Origin: Polyodon spathula
Taxonomy: Eukaryota; Chordata; Actinopteri; Acipenseriformes; Polyodontidae
Reading direction: 5' to 3'
DNA: 64,000 bases
NCBI RefSeq assembly: GCF_017654505.1
Contig: NC_054547.1
Location: 21,321,975-21,385,974 of the forward strand
Shown: piece after piece, positions 19,780 to 27,995 of the stretch
Position numbering within the stretch: position 1 is the first letter of the stretch
How the letters are laid out: each line of letters opens with the position of its first letter
Translations under genes and position numbers: made by a program
Notes under the pieces: model-generated
Database searches by the model: none
Told to the model about the DNA's origin: nothing
The model's input: the letters and a program-made list of their open reading frames with translations, nothing else

Positions 19780-21210
19780 AATCTTCAACAGAAGAACGCT
19801 GTGCGCTTGTTAAACCCAAGCGATGCCCTCAGAGGCTTCTACTACAGCTACTTCCTGGTGCCCAAGAGGGAAGACAGTTTCAGACATATTCTGGACCTCA
19901 GGGTCCTCAATATGTTCCTCAAACAAAGGAAGTTCAACATGTTGACCGCACAGCGTATCCTCCAGTCCGTCCAGCCGGAAGACTCGTTCACATAGATCAA
20001 CCTGCAAGATGCCTGCTTCCATGTCCCGATCTGTGCCACGCACAGAAAATATCTACGCTTCACCTTTCAAGGCAGCGCCTATGAATTTTGCATGCTTTCG
20101 TTTGGCCTCTCGCTGTTGCCCTGCACATTTTCCAAGTACATGGATACAGCACTGGCTCCACTCAGGCTGTGAACTACCTGAATGATTTTCTAGTTTGTGT
20201 GCTTACAAAGCACCCACCGAGGCGCACACCAGACAGGTCATCAACAGAAGAGCAACTTAGCACCGTCTCAGTCCAAAGTGTTCCTGGGGATCAAACTGAA
20301 CTCTGTGACCATGCTTGCCTCACTTTCAGAAGACAGGATTCGCCCCGACAATCTGCGCCTCAGATCTCCCCTCGGCTCCCCTCACAAAAGGGAAGTTGTT
20401 ACTACGAATGCTTCCAGCCTGGGCTGAGGAGCGGTCAGGAATGGGAGGGGAATAAGAAGTCAGTGGAAGGGACATTGGCAGCAAGTGCATATAAATGCCC
20501 AAGAGCTGCAAACAGTAGCCCTGGCGCTATGTCATTTTCGTCAGCAGTTAGCGCACAAACATGTGCTGGTCCGGAATGACAACACTACAGTGGGAGCCTA
20601 CATAAACCACCAAGGTGGCCTGCACTCAGGGCCTTCACCACACAGCGCACAGACTCTTGTCTTGGAAGCACAGAAACTTGCGTTCCATCAGGGCAGTTCA
20701 GCTCCCCGATGTGGACAACAGCACAGCAGACCTCCTGTTCAGAGGAGTTCCAGACAGCTAAGAGTGGGGACTGCACCCTCAGGTGGTGAAACAGATTTGG
20801 GAGAGGTTTCCTACTGAACAAGTCGACCTCTTCACCGTCCGAGTCCACTCATTGACCCCTATGTGTCTCTATGGAGAGAGACAGGGGCCCCCTGGGAGTA
20901 GATGCGCTAGCTCACCCCTGGCCACAGGGGCTCTTGTATGCTTTCCCTCCGCTACCGCTATTACGACTGACACTAGAGAGGATCAGGGTGGAGAGAGCAC
21001 AGGTTTTGCGGGTTGCACCCAGATGGCGAGGCGCCCCTGGTTTGCTCTTCTCTCCAACATGTTGTTGGGCCAGCCATGGCATCTCCTACTACACAAGGAC
21101 CTCCTGAGCCAAGCAAAGAGGTTATTATGGCACCCTAACCCAGCCCACCTCCAACTCTGGGTCTGGCCGTTGAACGGGGCCGTCTATCCAGATGAGGTTT
21201 GCCAGATGCA
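19780..21210 (+). pseudogene. DIRS reverse transcriptase/RNase H, broken
   Basis: The reverse transcriptase begins NAVRLLNPSDALRGFYYSYFLVPKR (19797), then ILDLRVLNMFLKQRKFN (fingers/palm). An in-frame TAG near 19993 interrupts just before the INLQDACFHVPI-type palm strand. Later come CMLSFGLSLLP, YLNDFLVC (the YxDD box, with the first aspartate as Asn), then RNase H words QELQTVALALCHFRQQLAHKHVLVRNDNTTV and AYINHQGG near 20500-20620. The C-terminal region YGERQGPPGSR...RVAPRW corresponds to the same segment at 60890-61200. Many frameshifts occur, plus a deletion between the YLND box and RNase H. Confidence 0.75.
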
Positions 21211-21214
21211 GTGG

Positions 21215-21420
21215 TAGAGACAGTACAGAGACACTACAGACTCTACAGTACCTGTTTGATGAGGGAAAATCCGCATCCACTCTGAAGGTCTACCTGGCAG
21301 CATTATCACTGTGCCACGATAAAATTGATTCTGTGTCTCCTGGGGCACACTTCCTACAGTGCATTTCTTAAAAGGGCTGTCTCCGTGAGGCTGTACTATC
21401 ATTAATCTGGAGCCACGACA
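21215..21420 (+). pseudogene. DIRS recombinase stub (most of gene deleted)
   Basis: Only the N-terminal words remain: YLFDEGKSASTLKVYLAALSLCHDKIDSVSPGAHFLQC. They join directly to the C-terminal trailer LREAVLSLIWSHDSFGTAS seen downstream of the recombinase at 62230-62290 in copy iii. All catalytic residues are lost. Confidence 0.75.
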
Positions 21421-21820
21421 GCTTTGGTACAGCTTCCCGTTCGGTAACGGTTGTCATTCCACTTAAAAGGGAATCTTAGGTTATTACCATAACCCTGGTT
21501 CCCTGAAAACAATGACAACCATTACCCTTCGAGGTCGTGTCCCCAGCTGACCTCCGATTTTGAAAGAAAATGGCGATATACTACTGTGAGGATGACCCTC
21601 TTCAGCAGAAAGTGGGAGGGACTTCCTCCTCACAGCAGGGCCCTGATAGGGCAGCTTTTTTATATATGCTCAGTGATTGGTGGACAGAGAGGCTCTTGCC
21701 TTCGGTAATGGTTTTCATTCTTTTCAGGGAACTAGAGTATGGTAATAACCTAACGTTTTCTTTTACAAAGTGTTTTCTGTTTAAACCTTTTATTTACAAT
21801 AAACTTACTGAGTGCCACAG

Positions 21821-21892
21821 TGTCTCATTTTCAACCCAGTACTGCTCGTGTCACGTGTAGGGTGACAGCGATAACCACTATACTAAAAGAAC
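21821..21892 (-). tRNA. tRNA-Val(UAC)-like pseudogene or copied primer, antisense to LTR
   Basis: On the minus strand from 21892: GTTCTTT, then TAGTATAGTGGTTATC (an A-box-like D arm resembling vertebrate tRNA-Val/Asp). Next is a perfect anticodon stem GTCAC/GTGAC around the loop CCTACAC, putting UAC at the anticodon. U33 is C, the D stem is poorly paired, and the T arm (CTGGGTTGAAAATGAG) has lost its pairing, so it cannot be a functional tRNA. Its 3' side abuts the LTR end at 21819, where a retroelement primer-binding site would lie. Confidence 0.4.
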
Positions 21893-23679
21893 TTGAACAT
21901 AAGTAGCCAACTACATCACCTTGGGTTTCAGAAGGGCAAGGACCTTCGTGGCCGAGAAATCTTTTAATTATTCCTACACAGGTTATTTTCAATCCCCGGG
22001 GTTTCGCATATACAACAACAGCAAAAAGTTTAAAATTAATAAAACAAACTTTATTAATTCTCCACAGCGTTAGGTTCACTTTAAAAATACACACACAAGC
22101 AAGCACCAACTAAAACAAACAAAATACAAAGTCTAGAAATACTATTTGGAGTTACCCTCCTGTAGGTAAAAAAAAAACTTGAATAATAAATCACAGCAAA
22201 TCCAACAAAGGAGACAAGGTGCAATAATAATGCAGTTCATAGTTAATAGTCCATGATCCTGCAAAGGAATGGAAAAGATCGAAGACTCCAAACAGAGGGG
22301 TGTTGTACTCACCCCACCGTCCCTGCCTGAGATTGTCACCCTCCAGGAGGCACTACACCCACCAGAACTGTCCTCCAATCCGTCGCCAACTCTAGAGAGG
22401 GGAGATTCCAGGAAACCTGGAAAAGTAGCTTTCAGGGTTGAGTAAATACAGGTAAGTAGGTTCACAATTCCTCCTAAATACAACAAAGCTGGTTACTTCC
22501 CTTTTGCTGGACTTGTGCCCTTGCATGTCTCCTCCTCTTTGTCTCCTCAGCCCGGATGGAACCCACATCGCTGCTGCTATCTCCTAAATGCTGGAACTAG
22601 TATCGTTGTCGTCAACTGACCCCAGTAGTGCCTTGGAACAATGCACATGGTAAGTAGCTGCTTGACTCCCCCCAGTTGTACACGTTTAACATGAAATCAC
22701 ATAATAAATGTAAACAGAATACTATCCCACTTGCTGGTGTCTTTTCAGGTTCCCAGTACCATATCACCCCAACCAAGCCTGCTGTGTTCGTCCCAGTAAG
22801 TAGTCCACCACCGCACAATACTATGCCATTATCACTCCTTCCTCCCTCCTGGTGGCAGCTCTGTCCCACCGGCCCACAAATCTCAGAGGGCATTCCCCTT
22901 CCCAAATCACCGGTTGTGTAGTATGCTTAAGGCGGGACCTACTCAACAGTGTTGTGAAAGTGCAGTGGGTTAACACAGATAGTGTTAGTTAGAGAGTCAA
23001 AAATAAATGCAAAGGTTTTAGTGCAGCAGATTCAACAAAACAGTCCACAGTGCACTCAGTGAGAAAGAAAAAATAAATAAAACAACAATACAAAAACTAC
23101 AGTTCGTCACCTGTGACATTTGTTTGCATGTGTACTCCTTTGTGGTCTGACGTCACCCTACCGCCAGCCTGTTCACAATCACTAACTTGCATTAGCAAGG
23201 GGCATATAACCAACAAAACCCATTCCAAGTTCATTCTGCCTTTTTCTTAACAAATAACATTGATAGCAATAATTATTTAAAGTGACTGTAATGGATATCT
23301 ACGTCGACTATAGAGCTTTCTCTTTGATTGGTAAGATGTTCATCTTTCCGCATGGTTTGCAGTTTGTTCAAACGGTCCTTGCATATTAAACATGCCGTTT
23401 AAGCCGGAATAACCCTTATTTTTGCCATTCATTTCAATGGATGATGTACATGCCACTGGCCCTTGGATTCATTACAGTGTACATTGTATTTTGATAGTAC
23501 AAACACTCAAGAGTTGTAAAATAGTCTAACTATATTACCTTGCTTTCAGCATCATGTATAAAAAATGATTTGTTGTGTAAATACCACCTCTTATAAAAGT
23601 TGACCACAGTAATTATATAATGTGCTTTACTATACCTCTCTGAGATGTACAATGCTTACCTATGCTTTACCATGCCTTC
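21893..23679. other. no gene recognised; possible LTR-element interior
   Basis: No reading frame resembles a known protein; the longest minus-strand frames (22142-22486, 22612-22905) lack recognisable motifs. The stretch from 21893 to about 23130 follows the LTR end and ends with TCGTCACCTGTGAC, loosely complementary to GTCACGTGTAGGGTGAC near 21851. So it may be part of one element, but its class is unclear. Confidence 0.4.
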
Positions 23680-23945
23680 ATAAGAACATAAGAAAGTTTA
23701 CAAACAAAAGAAGGCCATTCAGCACATCTTGCTCATTTGGTTGTTAGTAGTTTATTAATCCCAGAATCTCATCAAGCAACTTATTAAAGGATCCCAGGGT
23801 GTCTGCTTCAACAACATTACTGGGGAGTTGATTCCAGATCCTCACAATTCTCTGTGTAAAAAAGTGCCTACTATTTTCTGTTCTGAATGTCCCTTTAGCT
23901 AATCTTCATTTGTGACCCCTGGTCAAAAAAGTCCCTTGGGTCGCC
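23680..23945 (-). mobile_element. CR1 3'-end fragment, antisense
   Basis: It starts with CATAAGAACATAAGAAAG (reverse-complemented octamers) and continues as the reverse complement of the CR1 3' UTR and final ORF2 codons to CCCTTGGGTCG. It is more diverged than the other copies (for example TTATTAAAGGATCCC where they have TTCTTGAAGGATCCC), so it is probably older. It interrupts sequence with repeated TGCTTTAC/ACCATG words. Confidence 0.9.
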
Positions 23946-24120
23946 ATTGTCAGTGTTCACTATGCTCTGTTATAATTTGCTATGGTTTTACTATGGTAAA
24001 CCTTTATAGGGGTCGACTTATGAAACAGATCAGTTATATAAAGCAGAATTCATAATTCATTTGTATTGTCAAATAACAATGTACTCTTAACCACTGCACT
24101 GTACAGACTGCCATATATAT

Positions 24121-24350
24121 TGAGCTTCTTATTGAGTCAGTTTTTATTTTCAATTGTGTGATGACCCTTTTTTTTTGAGCCGACTCCGTTAAGTTAAACT
24201 CTTGGAAAAGTGTTGATTGTGAAACGAGTTCACTTTAGTTTAAGTCATGTAATGGAAATCATTTTTCTTCTGTAGAGAGAGACTGTGATTCTGTTTCATT
24301 GATAAAGGGGAAAAAAGGCAGCTCCTTATTTTTTAATTCAAACTGAACAC
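24121..24350. repeat. left arm of a long inverted repeat
   Basis: The reverse complement of 27791-27995 can be aligned across this stretch. Exact shared words in order are AAACTCTTGGAAAAG, TTGATTGTGAAAC, TCACTTTAGTTT, TTCATTGATAA and GGCAGCTCCTTATTTTTTA. Outside them GAGCCGACTCC pairs with GAGCTGACTCC. The two arms enclose the endogenous retrovirus remnant. A fold-back or MITE-type element invaded by the provirus would explain it. Confidence 0.7.
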
Positions 24351-24648
24351 CAACAGCGAGTGAAGTTAAACTGATTTAATTAAATTGTAACTAAGAGGAA
24401 ACTATTATTTGCAAAACAGGTTATAACATTTTAGCAATGATACATTACAATTTTAATTCTGGGAAAAGCAATTAATCTGGTGTAGGGGAATAATTGCATA
24501 GAACCATTCCTGTACCTGTTTGTTGCTACCCTGTACTACATTTATTCACTGAGTTATATGTTTTAAAATCTTTTGAGTTTGTGATCTATTAAGTTTATAG
24601 AAATAAAGTAAATGTATTAAACTGCAGATGTGTAGCTGGGAACCAAAC

Positions 24649-25089
24649 TGTGGGTGGTGGGACAAAAGGAACATGACATTCCATCTAAACTTTTATTGAA
24701 TTACCACCTACTGAGTTGACTTCTCACTACCTCGTAAATACCTGTCCCCCCCCCCCCCCCCCCCCCCCCCCCCGTTGTTAATTACCCCAACTGAGCTGGC
24801 TCCAGCTTATCGGTTGATTTTTATTGTGTTACCTCATAAATACCTGTCCCCCTTGTTGTTAATTACCCCAACTGAGCTGGCTCCAGCTTATTGGTTGAAA
24901 GGGAAACGACCCTGTCTCTCTGTAAAGGTATAATAACTGTATGCTAACTCTGTATGGCAGAACACTGCTCAGGTTTCCTAGCACTGATGTGCTGAGCTGT
25001 TCTCATTTGCGCAAACTAATAAAGCTTTATATCTCTGAACACCTGGTGCAGTTTGCTCTTTTAGTTGCGGACCTAAAAGTTCCACGACA
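24649..25089 (+). repeat. endogenous retrovirus 5' LTR
   Basis: The end at 25089 (TTCCACGACA) is fixed by the second LTR, which ends TTCCATGACA at 27772. The start at TGTGGGTGG is a guess from the TG rule. U3 holds two direct repeats (24729-24817 and 24831-24898), and in the first a C-run has grown to 28. A TATAATAA box lies near 24929 and an AATAAA signal at 25018-25023. Confidence 0.7.
24746..24773. repeat. poly(C) tract of 28 in the U3 repeat
   Basis: The first U3 repeat reads CCTGT, then 28 C, then GTTGTTAATTACC. The second repeat has only five C at this point, so the run is an expansion. Confidence 0.9.
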
Positions 25090-25090
25090 T

Positions 25091-25112
25091 ATTCGCGTTG
25101 TCGGCAGGATCC
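25091..25112 (+). promoter_or_regulatory. candidate primer-binding site, tRNA-Ser type
   Basis: Two bases after the LTR end the sequence CGCGTTGTCGGCAGGATCC closely resembles the complement of a vertebrate tRNA-Ser 3' end, which from general knowledge reads about GCGTAGTCGGCAGGATTCG. The usual leading TGG is changed here (TTC). Confidence 0.45.
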
Positions 25113-25906
25113 TAAACTCCGCCCGGTGGAAATAGCCCTGGGACAAAGAGTCAACCGTCGACGGGGTTCCAACTAAATTACTGGAATCAGGACATCGCGT
25201 TCTGGGAACAGGCAGGGTCCGCTCTGAGTCTGGCTGAGGGCTCCACCGAGGTGGATAAAGGATCCTGAGAGCAACGGAGAGGTGAGTCAGACAATACTGA
25301 GTCTGGGACTCAATAAGTTATTCTTGGTCTGGGACCAAAAAGACGGAGTACTCCATATTAGGTTTGGAACCTAATTGTGGTCTGAGACCACAGGACATCC
25401 GAGAAAAAGAAAAAAAAAAGAAAAAAAAATAATAATAATAATGAAATAAAAACTCAGAATTTCTTTATTAATGATTGTTTAGCTCATGCCTGAGCTGAGC
25501 AGGGAGATAACATTTTCTTTGAATGGAAAACAAATAATAATGAAACAAAAAACTCAGTACTATAAAGTACCGAGTTATGTTACCAGCATCGAACTGCCTT
25601 TATGTTGAAGTAAGTCGTTTTGTGTTTTTGTCTTGGTATGTTTAACTGTGTGTGAATTTTGAGTAGGCCTATGTGTGTGCATGCATGTGTGTGCGGGAAT
25701 GTGTAAACTGTGTTTACGATAGGAATTAGCAGAGCGTTTGGCAGCAATTAGACCCTGAGATAGAGACAGAATCTGTTTACAGTTTGAGAATGGGAGCCAG
25801 TTTCTGTTTAGGGTTGACTTGTTCGAAAAGAGCTCATTTGTGTTTAATTGTCTGTTGATTTGTTCTCTTCTTTGCTCTCACTCCTTCAATACGTTAGCAA
25901 AACAGG

Positions 25907-26352
25907 ATGGGGCAGGGAAGTAGTAAATAGTTAAACAAATGCCAGGTATATAACCTTACAAGACCACAGAAACGAATATGTGACAGATGGGGTCCTGGTG
26001 TACACAACATATAGATTTATGGTTTGACAAGGGCGGGTTTTCACTAGAAGGAAGTTTAAGTGTAACTAAATTAGCCAGTGTACGCAGCCAGTTAGAAGGT
26101 TGGGAAAAAGAAAAGAAAAAGAGAAAGGGCAGAATAGACTGGGATAGCTTTAGGAAGTGGGAATGAATGGCAGATGGGGACAAAGAGAAACAAGAAAAGG
26201 GAAAGACAGACAGGGAGGCTCTAGTTATGTTGCAGATGGATCAGAGGAAGTCGAAACAGCCCAGAGAGAGACTCGCTCCCCCTCCATACTCCGGGGTGAC
26301 CACGCCTCCGGTAACTACTGACTACTCCACCACAAGCGAAGACAACGCAAGA
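25907..26352 (+). pseudogene. retroviral gag N-terminal remnant
   Basis: The first ATG after the leader encodes MGQGSSK, a typical N-myristoylation signal of a retroviral matrix protein, then a stop at 25928. Downstream words in the same and other frames include LSVTKLASVRSQLEGWEKE, then a Lys/Arg-rich stretch and IDWDSFRKWE. In a shifted frame (26167-26352), after a charged region, comes RLAPPPYSGVTTPP, whose PPPY is a late-domain budding motif of the kind found in gag. Coding ends where CR1 begins. Several stops show long inactivity. Confidence 0.6.
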
Positions 26353-27643
26353 GAACATAAGAACATAAGAAAGTTTATAAACGAGAGGAGGCCATTCGGC
26401 CCATCTTGCTCGTTTGGTTGTTAGTAGCTTATTGATCCCAGAATCTCATCAAGCAGCTTCTTGAAGGATCCCAGGGTGTCAGCTTCAACAACATTACTGG
26501 GGAGTTGATTCCAGACCCTCATGATTCTCTGTGTAAAAAAAGTGCCTCCTATTTTCTGTTCTGAATGCCCCTTTGTCTAATCTCCATTTGTGACACCTGG
26601 TCCTTGTTTGTTTTTTCAGGCTGAAAAAGTTCCTTGGGTCGACACTGTCAATACCTTTTAGAATTTTGAATGCTTGAATTAGGTCGCCACGTAGTCTTCT
26701 TTGTTCAAGACTGAACAGATTCAATTCTTTTAGCCTGTCTGCATATGACATGCCTTTTAAGCCCGGAATAATTCTGGTGACTCTAGGAACTGGATGACAT
26801 GTGGGGCATGTTGTCCATATCTTCCTTTGTAAAAACTTGTTAAAAGTAATCATTTAATATATTTGCTATTTTTTTTTTTCTTCATCTATGATTTTGCCAT
26901 TTGTATCTCTTAAACATTTAATCTCCTCTTTGAATGTTCACTTGCTGTTATAATATTGGAAAAACATTTTGGAATTGGTTTTAGCTCCCTTAGCAATGTT
27001 CATTTCTATTTCTCTCTTGGCCTTTCTAACTTCCTTTTTGACTTGTGTTTGCAGTTCCGTGTACTCTTTCTGCGTACTTTCTTTTTGGTCCTTTTTTAAT
27101 GCTCTATAAAGTGCCTTTTTTTGCTGATTTTTTTTTTTTTTTAATTGATCTATTAAACCATTTTGGCAATTTAGTTTTACATTTAGATTTGTCTACTTTA
27201 GGGATGTAATTGTTTTGCGCCTCTAGTACTACATTTTTGAAGAACAACCATCCTTCTTCTGTGGATGTTTTCTCTATTTTACTCCAATCTACTTCTGTTA
27301 GTCTCGTTTCATACCTTCATAGTTTGCTTTTCTAAAATTGTAAACCTTAGCTTTAGTCATTACTTTTGGGGTTTTAAAAAGCACTTCAAATGAGACCATG
27401 TTGTGGTCTGAGTTTGCCAGTGGTTCTCTGACCTCTGTTTTAGTTATTCTATCTTCGTTATTTGAAAAGACTAAATCAAGGCATGCCTCCTATCTAGTCA
27501 GTGCCTTGACAAATTGTGTTAGGAAGCAGTCATTTGTCATTTCCACCATTTCTATTTCATCCTTCGTGCTACCCACCGGGTTTTCCCATTTTATCTGGGG
27601 GAAGTTGAAATCCCCCATTAGTATGGCATCTCCTTTGCTACAC
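26353..27643 (-). mobile_element. CR1 copy, antisense, internally deleted, in gag
   Basis: It starts with CATAAGAA octamers at 26353 (3' end). The minus frame 26494-26853 carries the ORF2 C-terminus (RIIPGLKGMSYADRLKELN, RRLRGDLIQAFKILKGID). At about 26785 it jumps to the linker between endonuclease and reverse transcriptase (the GGATGACATGTGGGGCATG block), so the whole reverse-transcriptase core is missing. It then continues through the linker and part of the endonuclease to 27643. Its 5' end meets a 12-bp filler and then retroviral LTR sequence. Confidence 0.88.
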
Positions 27644-27654
27644 GTTATCCTTTG

Positions 27655-27772
27655 CTTTCCTAGCACTGATGTGCTGAGCTGTTCTCATTTGCGCAAACTA
27701 ATAAAGCTTTATATCTCTGAACACCTGGTGCAGTTGACTCTTTTAGTTGAGGACCTGAAAAGTTCCATGACA
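27655..27772 (+). repeat. endogenous retrovirus 3' LTR fragment (R-U5)
   Basis: It matches 24973-25089 nearly throughout: TTTCCTAGCACTGATGTGC, the AATAAAGCTTTATATCTC polyadenylation block, and the terminal TTCCAYGACA. U3 is missing because the CR1 5' junction lies just upstream. Confidence 0.85.
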
Positions 27773-27790
27773 CCGGATACTCACTTTTTG

Positions 27791-27995
27791 TGTTTGATAA
27801 AAAATAAGGAGCTGCCTGTTTTTTACATTATCAATGAATTATAGTCTCATTCAAGTTACGGGAGAAAAAACTAAAGTGATCTTGTTTCACAATCAATGCT
27901 TTTCCAAGAGTTTAATTGAGAAAAGGAGTCAGCTCAATATAATTTTAAAGGGACATCATGTTACCAAAAATAAAAACCGAAAATAAAGAGCTCTG
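27791..27995. repeat. right arm of the long inverted repeat
   Basis: Reverse-complement partner of 24121-24350. The 18-bp sequence between the LTR end and the arm (27773-27790) is not shared with the left arm, so the arms are not themselves the provirus target duplication. Confidence 0.7.

Larger units (their letters stand above)
17876..21756 (+). mobile_element. DIRS-type retrotransposon with both termini, internally deleted (copy ii)
   Basis: The 5' terminus (GTTCCCTTTCAAGTGGAATG, ACAACCATTACC, AGAGCCTCTCTG, then GGGCCCTGCTGTGAGGAGGA) reappears reverse-complemented at the 3' end (TCCTCCTCACAGCAGGGCCC at 21622, AGAGAGGCTCTTGCC near 21690). Thus the element has inverted terminal repeats. Between the pol genes and the 3' repeat lies the internal complementary region: GGTTATTACCATAACCCTGG near 21485 with GACAACCATTACC. 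Gene order is gag-like, reverse transcriptase/RNase H, recombinase. The recombinase has lost most of its length. The element sits inside an LTR. Confidence 0.85.
17369..21819 (+). repeat. LTR split by a DIRS insertion
   Basis: The left part (17369-17875) starts TGTGGCAGTG and contains TATATAAATGGG near 17456. It also has a strong hairpin (17583-17629), a TA microsatellite, and text that ends GTTTTGGCCAATG just before the DIRS 5' end. The right part resumes after the DIRS 3' end at about 21757 with TTTCTTTTACAAAGTG, an AATAAA signal near 21800, and ends GAGTGCCACA at 21819. TGTGGCA and TGCCACA are perfect inverted ends. No matching 5-bp duplication flanks the pair (GTCAC left, GTGTC right), so this may be one LTR of a larger, lost element. 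The lineage is not determined. Confidence 0.6.
24649..27772 (+). mobile_element. endogenous retrovirus remnant (LTR-leader-gag ... LTR)
   Basis: Layout: 5' LTR (about 24649-25089), a candidate primer-binding site, a leader with a donor-like GAGAGGTGAGTCAG at about 25279, a gag N-terminal remnant (25907-26352), a CR1 copy in antisense (26353-27643), and the 3' part of the second LTR (27655-27772). All of pol and env and the U3 of the 3' LTR are absent. The two LTR segments that can be compared (24973-25089 and 27655-27772) differ at only a handful of positions. The myristoylation-type gag start and the PPPY motif suggest an orthoretrovirus-like element; the genus is uncertain. Confidence 0.7.
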
